64,000 bases of DNA from Epiperipatus broadwayi (GCA_028023455.1 JAQFVV010006270.1:5482834-5546833); one strand, 5' to 3'; counted from the stretch's first letter, positions 36,521 to 48,520 are shown. The notes: generated from the sequence alone by a model not told the origin. Made by a program: numbers and translations.

Positions 36521-37394
36521 GTAATATTTCATATTCTCTTACAATTAATTTTAATTTATTCTTATTTATTATAAATATAATATATTTTCAAAATAAACTT
36601 TGTAGAAGTCCGTATAAAAATTAGTGCCAAAAATAATTTTTTTAGTCTGAATCCAGTAGATTAGACGGATTCTTTAATAAAGCTTTCACAAATATAAAAA
36701 AAAATTTCCATCATTTTTCTCAACATAATTCCATTCGTGATCTGTTGCAATGACTTTTCAAAAATGGAAATGAATAGTATCACTGGAGCTTTTAAGGTTA
36801 TATTAGCCCTGAAGAAAATGAATGAGATTATGGAAGTGCTTACTGGCTACTTTTGTGGAGAATTTTTTTAAATATTTTTATTTAACTTAGAAATTCTATT
36901 TATTCGGGTCAAATCTTATAAACATTTTTTAACATACTTCTATCCAACAGATTTTTTTCCAAATTTTGTACATGTGTTAAGTATCAATGCAGTATTTCCG
37001 AGTTGTCCATCTAGTTGACCAATCTAACAGTGTTGATAGACCAAGTTTTCATTGGTGCACAATAAAAAAAGGTCATATACTTTTTAAAAATATGCTCTCA
37101 TTAAATTTCATGAGTGTTTTGCTAAAAAGCAATTTACAATTAATGAAAGTAGAAAGAAAAAAAAATGAAGGATGAAATCTTAATTTTTCTTGATTGTTTA
37201 ACAAAGCTCATGACTTCGTAAACATAAAAATCTTAAAAATGATTTATTAGCACATGAGTTTCATTTCAAATACTGGAAATACAAAAACATTGTTTACATT
37301 CTTAGTTTTTAAAGTCAGATATTGACACAGCAAATCCACTTCCTTAGTTTTGACATATAATTGAGAGAAATACAGGCATTCTTCATATACCCAG
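36521..37394. other. Intron segment, nothing recognised
   Basis: AT-rich. The small frame at 36987-37175 shows no recognisable motif. Confidence 0.5.
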
Positions 37395-37745
37395 AGCTCA
37401 GTTGTAAATATAGGGGATCAGCATATATTGGCATCAGCATGGGATGTGGACTGTCCATCATCATATTTTCAATGGTATGGATGGCTAAAGAGTTGGAGTA
37501 GATTGAAGCCTGTCCATTAAAGTGTGAGGATTTGCTATCTTAATATAAACTGAGCACTGATTATATATGTGTGTGGGAGATGATAATCTGGACCAACTGA
37601 TGAGTGCTGGTTCAGCACGAAATATGTATATTGGTGATTATTTCTTTTTTTCTACGTGTGTGGTCATGTGTATCAGTGGTATGAGATAGTGTGGATAGTT
37701 GAAGGGTGCTTGAAAGTCTGTGTTCAAATCCCCTATATTTATAAT
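37395..37745 (+). mobile_element. Hammerhead-bearing repeat, best-preserved copy (intronic)
   Basis: Starts AAATATAGGGGATCAGC and ends CAAATCCCCTATATTTATAA, so the termini are inverted. The 3' part has CAGTGGTATGAGATAGTG (A-box-like) and GTGTTCAAATCCC (B box). In between are the conserved body (TTTGCTATCTTAATATAAAC, GAGCACTGAT) and the hammerhead. It lies sense within a NELF-C/D intron. Whether it is a SINE, a retrozyme-like element or a TIR element is unresolved, since it has both tRNA-like boxes and inverted ends. Confidence 0.75.
37583..37641 (+). ncRNA. Hammerhead ribozyme, complete core and stems
   Basis: CTGATGA at 37597-37603; stem II GTGCTG (37604-37609), loop GTT, CAGCAC (37613-37618), six perfect pairs; GAAA at 37619-37622. 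A short stem III pairs A37622-T37624 region with 37627-37629, leaving AUA as a permitted NUH cleavage triplet ending at 37630. Stem I has inner ACCAA (37592-37596) with TTGGT (37631-37635), then a TGG bulge, then ATAATC (37583-37588) with GATTAT (37636-37641). This is the topology of a minimal type I hammerhead. Predicted self-cleavage falls between 37630 and 37631. Confidence 0.78.
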
Positions 37746-38854
37746 ATTCTTAAGTATATCGAAAATTCTTTGAAACTTTTTTTTAATCAACCTTGCCAGA
37801 GTAAAAATATGTTCATTACATAAGTATAAATATCCACAAATACAATTGATGGTCTGTCATCTAATTTTTCATGGGTCATTCTCTTTCAAAAATGATATTA
37901 TAAACTTAAAAATAATTTTATAGAGCGCTGATGTGACTGCAGCTTTTCTTTATAAATCATAGTTATTAATGGATTCTACACTGAGCTCATAGTGAAATAA
38001 GATATTTTATGCAATAACCAGTTTTTGGTCAGTTAACTATGTCTATATAATGCTTACGGACTATTTTCAAGTGAATTTTCATTATCCACTTCAATTCAGC
38101 TGTTATTATATATAAATCTATCATCCTATTTAACTGTGAGCAGCTCGGTTAGGCATATCAATACTCTATTCATATATTATTATTAGTTTTAGCTCATTAG
38201 TATAATAAATTTATATAATTGTTTATAATTGCTATGAAAGTGACATTTGGTTATAAGCTTTTACCATAGTTCCTAAATATGTGAATAGTATTACATTCTA
38301 CGTACTAAGGGATTTGTGCCTACGATACCATTTATTTTAAAAATTATAAGCATTGAGATTTCAGTTATGCAAAACACAGTGTAGTAAGAAAGCACATTCT
38401 TATGCTACGTACAGAAATATAGTAGAAATTAAACTTCATAATTATACTATAATAATTTTGTGCACTAATTTTTATTGATGCACAAAATTATATGTATGGA
38501 CAGTATAAATACTCAAATGGAGATTAATTCATTTACGAATATATTCACCTTATCATTTTAACTATTCTTCTTCATTCATTTTGTGATGATAATTGACGAT
38601 GTTGTTAGAAAGTTATAAATTCATAATGATTTTTAGATCTATAAAATTATTCCATATTTTCAGTGAATGATTTAATAACACTCTTTTCAATGAATTTAGT
38701 ACTTTCTAATGAAAAACATTACTGTTTTATTGGAATTTTTTTTTTATTATTCGCATCTTCTACCCACACATTCAATGCCCTTTCAGTTTTCATTAAAAAC
38801 GTTCCAGAGATGTAACTAGCAATTTCAGGAAAACAAATTATTTAATACTAACAT
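37746..38854. other. Intron segment, nothing recognised
   Basis: AT-rich, no motif or repeat that can be named. A small hairpin with TTTTGTGCA arms lies near 38456-38495. Confidence 0.45.
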
Positions 38855-38990
38855 GACATGATCACCATTCTTTATGCTTACACAAGCTGTTTACGCAAAG
38901 GGTAACCTCTCCATACAGTAAACTTTCTTGCATCCATTGATTATTCTGGCTGTGAGTGGCGCTACTGTATGGAGAGTTTAGCCTTGTGTA
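38855..38990 (-). mobile_element. Family A palindromic element, internally deleted copy
   Basis: On the minus strand it keeps the outer arm (CTCCATACAGTA ends), loses most of the hairpin, and ends in GGTGATCATG. Flanks TAATACTAACATGA and TAATAATAGCATGA are similar over 14 bp and look like an aged target duplication. Confidence 0.65.
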
Positions 38991-39384
38991 ATAATAGCAT
39001 GAATTACTTTTTATTTTACTATATCATAAGTTGACGATTTATTTTTATTAAATTCAATACATATCTTTTTTAGAAAAAGAAATAACTAAGTCTGTTGTTT
39101 TCATTTAAATATATAAAAAGGTACGTTATGCTATTTTAAATGAATTTGTGGGGGGGGGGGCGGAGTGCTGAGATAGTAATAAAGGTATTGAATGAGTTCA
39201 TGAGACTGTGTGCAAGGTGAAAAAAAAAAAAAGCTTCTGTTAAATAGTCGAGCACAATGTATATGAATTTTTGAATTTCTGGGCATTTTTTTTTTAAATA
39301 TATATAGATATATATTTCAAAATTACAAGTTTTGAGAGCATGGATGTGATAGTAATATAATAAATAATCATAACTTTTTAAATT

Positions 39385-39597
39385 TCTGTAATTAAAACGG
39401 AAGAAACCATCTCCCACTGGGTTATGTGATGTCAACAATAACAAAAAACAGAATGATACCCCAATCTGTCTTTAAGCTTCATCAAAAACTAAGCTTATAT
39501 AACAACAAAACTTAAAGACAGATTGGGGCATCATTCTGTCTTTCCTTAACGTCATATAACTCAATGGGAGGTAATAACTTACATTTTAATTACAGGT
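39385..39597. repeat. Palindromic hairpin element
   Basis: The arms run from CTGTAATTAAAA at the left to TTTTAATTACAG at the right. They include a near-perfect core ACAGAATGATACCCCAATCT with TTAAAGACAGATTGGGGCAT, around a ~34-bp loop. Arms ~90 bp. The outer parts have diverged more than the inner core. It ends 276 bp before the 39873 exon. Confidence 0.7.
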
Positions 39598-39872
39598 ACT
39601 AATATAGTATATTTTTAAAAAATGTAATTGAATACATAAGCATGTTGTAATAAATCATAAATGATAACAGCTAACTGGTTATCATATGTAAATTACATCA
39701 TTGCAATCAATACTTAAATCAAGTCTATTGGTTTATTTAAGCATTGGTTGCGGTGATATGATTTAAGTGTGCTATAGAAAGAGGAAAATATAAATGAATG
39801 ACTTATACATAGATAATGAATTTTTTGAGGTCTTTTTGATTTAAACCTATTTATTTTCTGTTGTACTTGTAG

Positions 39873-39993
39873 AGATCATGACGTTACACCTATTACTATG
39901 GCTTTAAGTGGTGCAACAGCATATCCACGAGCTTGTCAAGCCTTGGCATCGATGTTGGCCAGAAATGCTCTCAATCCTGCAGATATCAATGTG
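39873..39993 (+). CDS. NELFCD: NELF-C/D exon
   Basis: 121 bp after TTGTACTTGTAG. One base completes the Lys codon, then [19 protein letters not shown] to LNPADINV. The motifs AYPRACQAL and ALNPADI are family hallmarks. The donor reads GTCTGT directly after GTG, so the splice could use the GT of GTG or the next GT; joining after GTG keeps the conserved INV-LYKV sequence and the frame. Confidence 0.92.
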
Positions 39994-41099
39994 GTCTGTT
40001 TTTATTTTCATGAATATACTTTAATTATTTCATTCTGTTGTGTTACATTATATGATAGGCTGTTGAAGATAATCTGTTTGATATTTTTATACAAGTTCTA
40101 AAATAAAAATTTATATTTTTTGAAATGAAAAGGTTTTTTTTACTTTTTAAAATGAATTTTAATAGAAAATTGTATTGGCAATTAAAAGAATTTTATAATT
40201 AAAATGATTAATTTATATTTGTTGCTTTTTTATCTCTGCTGGGATCTAATATCAGCCGTGTCAGCGAAAATAAATGAATCAACACAAAGACTTAGATATG
40301 TATTAGCAAATTTATTTCTCTGTGCTAAGAGTATAAATAAAACAACATAACAAATAAGAATAAATTGCTGACAATAATTTATCTCCTTAACTTTTGGGAT
40401 TCCAGTAGAATATATTTTGTAGGTGAAAATGTCTTATTTCACACACTGCAAATATCTAAACAGTTTATTATCCCTTGGTGATTTGTTTATACTTCTAATT
40501 AAAGTCTATAACGAATTTCTTTCCCTCTTAACTTCATCAGTATGCAATTTACTAATGCTAATTTCGCTTGGCACTATCATTTCTTCCTTTCGAGAATGCA
40601 TTAAATTAACTCTTGGCAGCCATTTTCTCTTCTTGACTATAATTGGCTGGCGTGCATTAAAATCTCCGACTTTTTTTTTATTAGCTATGTAAATTTATAT
40701 AATTAGTATTTAAAAGTTTTTTTTTTTTACAATATGATTTTTAGAGTGATCTTTCTCTGTCAGTACAATTTACATATGTTAATTAAAACTTTATTTACAC
40801 AAAATATAAATACAGGCACTATATCAGTATGGTTGAGAATGTATGAAGTCTTTAAGAAAAAATCCAAAATAAGACTGAGAAGTCATATATGGCAGAGCTT
40901 TTATTACAAATAAAAATAAAATAATAAATTATTTGTATATTATTTCATCTAACTGCAAAAGTATTAACTCCAAATGTTAGGAATTGAAATTCAATTGGCA
41001 AAGCAAAAAATATATAATTATCTGTTTGCACACACATACCAACTTTGTGAATAAATTTTTTTTGAAAAATTATTATAAACATGTATAAAGTTGATTTAT
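39994..41099. other. Intron segment, nothing recognised
   Basis: Contains an 89-codon chance frame at 40423-40692 with hydrophobic low-complexity composition and no recognisable motif. No repeat structure identified. Confidence 0.45.
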
Positions 41100-41545
41100 T
41101 AATTATTTTAAACATGCAAGCCTAAAATTTCCTCGTAACTTTCATTCATATCATCACTATCTTCCACATCTGATTTATTACCACTTTCTTGATAAAGTGT
41201 TTAAAAATTCCAGTTTTTTTTGAAAGATTTTGCAATGATTTCTTTTTTAACATTGTCCCTTTATCCAGTCACACACCTTACTAATGCCGGCCTTTTTTTA
41301 TTTTTTACTGATGTTAAATCGTGTTGTTCCAATATCATGTAACTATTCCAATTTTCTCTGACTCCATGTATATAGAATGCACTGTAAAGATGATTATGGC
41401 TATTTTTATTTTGAGAAACAAACAATTTCCATTGAAGATAGTTAAAAATGGTATTACACTCACATTTCAGATTTATGTACGCAATATTTTCAAATCTCCA
41501 AATATAAACCGACTCTATATCCTCTTCCAGATCATAGTGCACTTT
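41100..41545 (-). pseudogene. Possible pogo/Tigger-type transposase C-terminal remnant
   Basis: The minus strand reads RPALVRCVTG near 41270 and, after a frameshift, NVKKEIIAKSFKKTGI near 41210-41245, then an acidic tail SDVEDSDDMNESYEEIL around 41125-41170. Known: the end of pogo/Tigger/jerky-type transposases has a W-x-x-V...I-x-x-SF-x-x-x-GI segment followed by an acidic tail. The DDE catalytic block was not recognised, so identification rests on one motif. Confidence 0.45.
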
Positions 41546-41549
41546 TTAT

Positions 41550-41690
41550 ATTTATAGGAGATTTCAGTTCTCTTAGTAGACATTGGGGAAATGTAAATGT
41601 GGATCAAGCAGATTGTCACCTTTTAAATTGGATGAATTTAAATTGTTTAATCTTTAATTTATTACTTTTCTTTGTGTAGCATATTATGTT
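41550..41690 (+). pseudogene. LINE endonuclease (APE) fragment
   Basis: Reads FIGDFSSLSRHWGNVNVDQA then DCHLLNWMNLNCLI. GDF(N/S)xxxxxWG and the following LLxWxxxxNLxLI pattern are typical of the apurinic-like endonuclease of Jockey/CR1-type LINEs. A short fragment, interrupted downstream by a separate 1.07-kb element. Confidence 0.6.
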
Positions 41691-41904
41691 ATGTTCAAGT
41701 CATAAATACTCCCCATGCCCCCCAAGTAAGTCTAAGAAATTAATTACTTTTGTGTGTAATCTCCTTCAAGGAGATTTCACAGATAACTATTTGAGCTCAA
41801 TGGATGAGGTTATTATTTCTACACATCTAGTAGAATGATCATTGGTGTTGTTTTATGATTTTTTATTCTTTTATGGTATTGATCCATTAATGCTTTTATG
41901 TATT

Positions 41905-42974
41905 ACACCTGGGTCTTTTTTTACGCGGACTTATTTAACATGATTTTGAAGTTACGTGATTTATGTTTCACCGGAAGTTGAACTCCGATATTGCGCTATT
42001 ACTTTAAATAATAAATTTTGTGCACTTATGTTGTATTGAAAGTAATAGCACATTATTGGAATTCGACTTTCAACTTAGTAATTTCAATATTTTCAGTGCT
42101 TTATAATAGTAAGATTTTATGCAATAATGAAATTAAAATCATGATTTCCACATTTTATGTATACACACATTAAATTTTACAAGATTATAATGTAAATTTG
42201 TTCAAACATTGTGCGTGTTAATTTTGCATTTTAAATCACATTCTGTTTTTGCTTTTTAAAAAAGAACGTAATCAATTATTAATCATTTAGTGTCCACAAG
42301 TTTATTTTTAAAAGGTCAGTAATAGCAGTGGGCACAATTAAATTTGACAATTAAAAATTAAAATCTGATTTTTAATTGTAATTAACAATTTAAAAATTAC
42401 TTACGGCGACTGGAAATAATGTGATGTGAAATTTGATTTTTAAACAGAATTGAAAATTAAAGACAAAAATAAGAATTTAATTTTTAGTTGTTAGTTTCAT
42501 AAACAATTAATAAAATCATCGTCTCAAAGATTAATTACTAATTACGTTGTCACCAGAAAACCATTGACACAACATGAGTGTGAAGTTGGCGCTAGTTGTT
42601 TGCAAATGAATGTGTTTTTCGGCAAATAGCTATAATAATTAAAACGTGTATAAAAAAATGTAAATTACTGTACTGTAAATTATGCATAAAAATATATTAT
42701 TTTGAATAAAATTAAATATTATAGTTAAAAAAAGTTTGTCTTGTATCAATTTTTTTCAAATTTGAAATTTTTTATTAGTCATATTTTATTTCCTTATTTT
42801 TTTTTTGCGTGAATTTTAAAGTAATTTTACGTTGGTGCTTTGCTTTTACGCGAATTTTGAAAAATCACAATCCGCATCCCCCCTTTTTCAATGTAAGTTA
42901 CGTCTATTTTTGCATGATTTCGTTTGCACGTGTTTTCTGAGGAACCTATCTATCGTGTAAAACGAGACCCAGGT
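41905..42974. mobile_element. 1.07-kb TIR element, copy 2
   Basis: Begins CACCTGGGTCTTTTTTTACG and ends TGTAAAACGAGACCCAGGT. In reverse orientation it matches 34641-35702 throughout, including the AACTCCGATATTGCGCTATT hairpin and GTCTTGTATCAATTTTTTTC blocks. TATTA-like sequence flanks both ends. Non-coding. It separates the endonuclease fragment at 41.6 kb from a possible RT fragment at 43.5 kb. Confidence 0.75.
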
Positions 42975-43479
42975 ATATTATGTTTTCTTTTGCTTGAGTA
43001 AATAATTATAAGAGTTTCAGAAATTTTAATTAAACTATTGTTAGTTAATTTATAAGTCTGTTTATAATAAGCCATGGATTATATATTGTTATTAGATGAT
43101 CATCAAAAATGGAAAGTTTAATCAATTATTATATATTGTAACCCTCACGTCTGAGATTGCAGGCATTGCTTTAATGCAAATATTTTTCATTATCTTGTAT
43201 AAAAGATAAATTTTAAAGTGTTTGCAAAAATGATAAAAATGAATGTAAAGATAAAATGTGTTATTACTATATTCTTTTAAAAATAAGAGATATTTTTTTC
43301 TTTTTAAAACAAAAATTGTTGTTATGGTAACCAACAGAAGCTTTCAAACTCATCTACTATTCACGAATCGAGAAAAGAATTGTGGTATACTTTGCCATGA
43401 TATCTCTTACTGTCAAAATGCCAATGAAATTTTGTAAACATTTTTAGTTTATATTGTGCATTTTATGGAATAGAGAATC

Positions 43480-43720
43480 CTCCAGGATGCTTTTCTTGAC
43501 CTTTCCAGATCTATAGACAAACAATGTGCCTTAAAATTTCATCTTGATTATGCCGATCTATTTATCATTATTTAACATTTAATTGCTGTAAATGGCAAAC
43601 TAGTCATTTAAAGTTATTGTTTCTATAATTAACATGCGAATCTCCTTATTTTAAATGCTCAGAAGAAAACTGCAATGAAAACTCAGAAGAAAACTATCTT
43701 GAAAGGAACCAAAAAAAGCT
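43480..43720 (+). pseudogene. Possible LINE reverse transcriptase trace
   Basis: KFHLDYADLFII near 43533-43575 resembles the YADD catalytic segment and is followed by ILNAQKKTAMKT, like the later N..KT segment. Only these two motifs support it. Confidence 0.3.
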
Positions 43721-44400
43721 AAAATCTTATATTGCCGGAAAACATTACAATTCAATGATTAATGTTTACGTTCCCATGTTTATGGATACAAAATGTACAT
43801 GTGAGCTCACAATGGCATCAGGTAAATCAAATTGAACTTTCTATAGTTATTCTCAAAGATATTATAAGTTATTGAGATTTTTTCCCTCTCGCGCATGATC
43901 ATCATATAAATTCCTTAATTGTAAATATGTAAATAGATTTTTTTATATTATCATATAATAGTATTCTTTCATTAAAGTTATTGTTTGTTGTTAATAATTT
44001 TGTTTTTGTCATTCCTCATCCGAACCAAGCTGATTATTTATTTGTTAATGTAATAACATATTAGGGGAAAAGGGGTAAAGATCAGGAAATATAATTGGAT
44101 CTGCATAGAAACTTGTCTTTATTTAGGCTCAATATGATTGTTACTCATGACTAGAAGTTACTTGTCAATTAAAAATAAATTGTATACAGTCACTCCACCA
44201 TGTACATGGTCGCCCATTAGCTGTTTAAATTCCCCTAGATGAAAATTTAATTGCCACATATTCTTTTTTATTATTTAATTGTTAATTGAATTCATTACCA
44301 TTTGTTTAAATAGGGTGCTTACCATTACAATATTCAGTTATTGCTGCTTTGTAAAGATATTTTATATTGAATAATGTGTTATTTCTTTTATCTTTTATAG
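43721..44400. other. Intron segment, nothing recognised
   Basis: Ends in the T-rich tract and TTTTATAG acceptor before 44401. No other feature seen. Confidence 0.5.
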
Positions 44401-44467
44401 TTATATAAAGTATATACTGGTAATGATGCTCCATCTGTAGATTTAATCAGAGTACCACATTTTTTAG
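44401..44467 (+). CDS. NELFCD: NELF-C/D exon
   Basis: 67 bp encoding LYKVYTGNDAPSVDLIRVPH and FL, plus one base of a Glu codon. The acceptor is TCTTTTATAG and the donor GTAATT. The VELIRVP.FL motif of the family is preserved. Too short to be found as an ORF; recognised by frame continuity between INV and ELFINALFKPG. Confidence 0.92.
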
Positions 44468-44814
44468 GTAATTTTTTTTTTTTTAATATTAAATTATTAT
44501 TTTAATTTATTTTAGAATTAATAAAATTTTACTTTAATGTAATCAAAATAGATTTGTGGGTTTTTTTTTCAACTTAATCTGTCTATTTATAGTTCTTGCA
44601 TAATATTAATGACAACTTAGCATATTTTTAGATAAATATATATCAATGCTATTAATAATTACTTATTAGGCTAAATTATTATATTAATATTTGCCCAGAT
44701 ATTGCCATTAAATTTACTTAAAATATCAAAATATGTATGTATGGCATTATTTTTTTGCACATGTTTGTTGTTAAATATATATATATTGTAACAATATGGA
44801 GATTAGGAATTAAT

Positions 44815-44965
44815 AAGAGAGTGATCTGAGGTTACAGTGAGCCCATAGTTGGGTCACTATTTGTAACAGTACAAAATGTGGGGGTTAATACAAAAAGCTA
44901 CGGTTACAATGTCCCACAATTGGGTTGCTATTTATAACAGTACACCACATTAGGGCATAATTATG
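44815..44965 (+). repeat. ~75-bp imperfect tandem dimer
   Basis: GGTTACAGTGAGCCCATAGT..GTCACTATTTGTAACAGTAC is followed by GGTTACAATGTCCCACAATT..GTTGCTATTTATAACAGTAC. Confidence 0.55.
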
Positions 44966-45905
44966 AGGAGATGGAAACCCATCAACATCCCCAAATAAAC
45001 AAATATAAAAGGAATGAGCATGAGAGATAATCATTCATCATCATGATCAACAGTCAATCTGGTGACTTGATTTGAATTGGGTCTTCTTAGATCAGACTAA
45101 TTATTTAACCCTTGCCAGCTTGGGGCAGATTATTTAAACCATAATTTGTATGCATAAACTTAAGTGCTATTCCATCAGAATATATAGCAATAAAAACTAC
45201 TGGGATACTAAAACATGCTTATCAACAGTAATGCTCTGGCCACTTAGTACCTTTAATATATTGGCCAACTATAAACATAATTTCTAGTAAATACCAAACT
45301 AAATAAAACATAGTATATGGACTTTAATGGATACCCCCTTTGCACCAATCCAGTATTATCATCATCTGGATGTGCATAACCCTAAACATGAACCCTTACC
45401 CCATATAACTGTTATGCACAAATCTAGATCAGAAAGCAAGAACTCTATAAATTATTACTGTGAACAAGTGATAAATAAATAAAGCAGCTTATTATAAATA
45501 ACTTTAAATAATTTGTAGGTTTACCCTACTATAAGTAAATAGTTTTATTGGGATCATAAAACAAAATCCTAGAACACTAAGCTCTCATGAAATAAGGTCA
45601 CACACACTGCAATTTATGAAACGAATTGGAAAGAATATAAAACTAAGTCAAAAAAATATTTTTAAAACAATTATTTAATATCTAATTGATTAACAGTAAA
45701 CAAAAAAAATAACATGATAATATGAAATTTTTTAAACATTCATTTCATCAAAAAATATATTTTCATAAAAATTATATTATGCAATCAGTTGATTTCTACT
45801 TGTGAATTAACTTTTAATTCATTAAGTTATTTCTTTGAAATAACTAAGAGTTTGGTAAACAACATTTTTCAAAATCAAAGATAACGATCTTTGATTTGGC
45901 TTAAT
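44966..45905. other. Intron segment, nothing recognised
   Basis: AT-rich, no conserved frame or repeat could be supported. Confidence 0.45.
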
Positions 45906-45921
45906 TAACCTTTTTTTTTTT

Positions 45922-46022
45922 CATATATCATAGCATCGGCCAAGACGCGAACCCACACCCGTCTGCAACCAACTGCTTGCTTGCAAGGCGGGTGCGATGA
46001 CCTCTCGGCTAACAACGCTTGA
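45922..46022 (-). mobile_element. tRNA-Leu-like SINE, copy 2
   Basis: On the minus strand: GTGTCAAGCGTTGTTAGCCG, GAGAGGTCATCGCAC, then GGGTTCGCGTCTTGGCCGAT, ending ATGATATATGA. The flanks ACC + T-run + C on both sides suggest a target duplication. Same family as 20.3, 59.95 and 63.2 kb. Confidence 0.72.
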
Positions 46023-46039
46023 CACCTTTTTTTTTTCAG

Positions 46040-47795
46040 GAGGGAAAATGAATGAAAAGGGTAAAACATGTTTCAAAAAATAAATAAATTTACAACAAAT
46101 TAACTTTTCTAAAAACTATTTCATTATTTTGAAGAGAAAATTGACTAGATTTTAAGAAAAAGATGTTTCACAATGTAATTTGAAAACATTAATTTAATGA
46201 AAATATTTAAAATTATCAATTCTTACAACAAGAAAAAGGATTACTTTTATGTAAAAAAAAAATAAATAAATCTAATAATAAAAATACAGTGTGCACATAT
46301 CAAAAAAATACATTTAATCATAGCTTTATTGTTTATGGAGTTACTTTCTAGTTGCATTTTCCAGTTGAGTTTCTCATTGAAGGCTTCTACACATGTGCAT
46401 GGTTAGTTTGTTCTTTTCTTAGTTTACTGTAATTCCAGGTTAAAAATAGCAAATTTTATCCATTAGTTTTTCTTCTTGAATTTTCAGGTGAGACTGACAC
46501 AGACAGAGACTCGTGATCTTGGTTGAAGACAAGGTTGGAAATTACTGGGGGGGGTACCTTCTCTACATTTTTATTCCAGTGAAGGTAGGTTACATGAAGG
46601 AAGATAATGTCTAGCTTTTAGCACATGCTTTTCATTATACAAACCATTTTCATCACTAAACTCATAGCATGCTAAAAGCTTATTTAAAACTTTGCTGGCA
46701 ACAGTTTGATGAAGTCTTCTGCTTCTTTCTTTTTTATCAGCTGGATTAAGACTTGGCTATTGTCTTCAACAATTAGGTAAGGAATCTATCTTTTTACTAG
46801 ACACTTGGGTCTTTTCGCTTATTCATTCCTCTCTCATTTTTTTCTAGAACAATCCTGTCTTCAAGCCAATCACAATCTATCTCTTACATGATAATTTTTA
46901 TAACAACCAATTAGATAAATTTTTATAAATACAATTGTTCAGTCAATTCCCTCCTTAATCATAGGCATTAAGAAACAAGTCAAGAACTTTTATTAACATC
47001 ATAAAATTCTTGACATTCCTTTCTAATTAAAAAAAATGTTCTTGTAAAAACAAAAAACAAGATAATCAGTTAATTGCACTGATTTGAATGTTCTTCCATT
47101 GAAGAGATAAAGAGAAAAAAAACTCTAATTAAAAATAAAATTTACAAAAGAAAGTCTTATTTTGGTTTGTTTTTTTTCCGCTTTTTAAAAAAATACTTTT
47201 AACCATAAAACTTTATCTGTCTTAAAAAGATTAAAATTAATATTTATTAAATAATTTATAAAAAAAGAGCATGTTTTTTTCTCTAAGTAAATTTTCATAG
47301 TTTAACTTAAAACTACTAATTAATTATAATTACTGAAGACAGTGAGTTAAATAAAACTTGTTACATTCTTTAACAGTTTTCTCTCCCTTCTACAATCGTT
47401 TATAACTCTTATTAAAATATTTCCAAATTAAAATCATATTATTATTTAATGTTTGAAAATTCTCATGCTATTTTATTGGGACTTAAAATATTTAGTTAAA
47501 TAAAAATCCATTTCAAAAAATATGTATGGGAAAATTAAACATTTTTCCCATTAATTAAATAATTCTATACTTAAACCTGAGGAACATGCTGCCAACTATC
47601 TATTTTTTTAGTGCAGTCATGTAACCAACTGGTTACCTTACTCCAGACTTATATGGGAAATGAAATTTAATTGAAACTCTTACATGTTATTTTAGTTTGA
47701 TTCAGCCAATTTCATTTCACTACAACAAAAATGTATGTTAGGCATGCTTTGCTGTGTATTAACGTTTCCACAGATCTACAAGCTGGGATATAAGA
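46040..47795. other. Intron segment, nothing recognised
   Basis: A-rich and T-rich tracts only. No mobile element was recognised. Confidence 0.45.
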
Positions 47796-47935
47796 ACAAA
47801 TACATATTGTTGACATCGTTGCAATAATTAAGAGACTGAAATGAATCTAGGTTCGGCATTAAGATAGATGGACAGGTGAAATGTTAAACTGGATCCTAAA
47901 AGATTTGAAAGACCTATAAAGCAACTAAGTATGAA
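47796..47935 (+). pseudogene. RTE-type LINE C-terminal fragment
   Basis: DIVAIIKRLK, then DRWTGEMLNWILKDLK near 47860-47915, match the end of the RTE polyprotein seen at 59.0-59.2 kb (IIVETIKRLKWSWAGH, RWSVEILNWIPRDCK). A stop replaces the conserved WSW. Confidence 0.6.
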
Positions 47936-48299
47936 ATGAATAAAATAAAATTAAAACTTTGTTGTGTAGTGATGGAAGGAAAAGCCGTACATCAGAGGAA
48001 TCGGTTTAAAATTAAAGAACCCTTTATCCTGAAATGGATTAATAATGGTTAAAACATTGAAGTTATATTTGAAGTGTTTTAATTTGATCTATTTAATGTG
48101 CTACACTCGTGTCTATCTCAAGTTTATCAAAATTACTGTCCAAGGGCTGTAAACTATCACAAATTTGTTTTTAGATACTCATCAAAAGATGTCTTTTGTA
48201 GATTTTGTTTATATATCACTAAACACCACATTATCAGCAATCTTTATGCTTACACTACATTTCATTTTGGACTCAAAGCTTTATAGTTAGCTAATAAGA

Positions 48300-48520
48300 T
48301 AAAAGGTGGCTGCTGGGGGGTTGCCTTAGATCCTAAGATCTAGGTGCAGTGCTCTCAGATCCAAGGCTCATCACTGATGAAAGCCACAAACTAGCTAGTC
48401 TGGGGATGTTGAATGAGTAGGCACTAGATAGGGATTTTATGCACAAACCTTCCTGCATCCATTGATTACTCTGACTTGCACTGAGTGGTGCTATTGTATG
48501 GAGAGTTTTGCCTCTGTGCT
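48300..48520 (+). mobile_element. Family A palindromic element, partial copy 3
   Basis: Carries the centre (CTTAGATCCTAAGATCTAGG) and the complete right arm down to CTATTGTATGGAGAGTTTTG, with a few changes; the left arm is missing. The segment before it (48205-48255, CTTTATGCTTACAC) recalls the family tail in reverse, so two partial copies may abut. It ends about 250 bp before the 48772 exon. Confidence 0.65.

Noticed and set aside
41261-41557. Overlapping frames on both strands as host genes
   Set aside because: The minus frame leads into a transposase-like C-terminus and the + frame is its complement plus AT-rich sequence.
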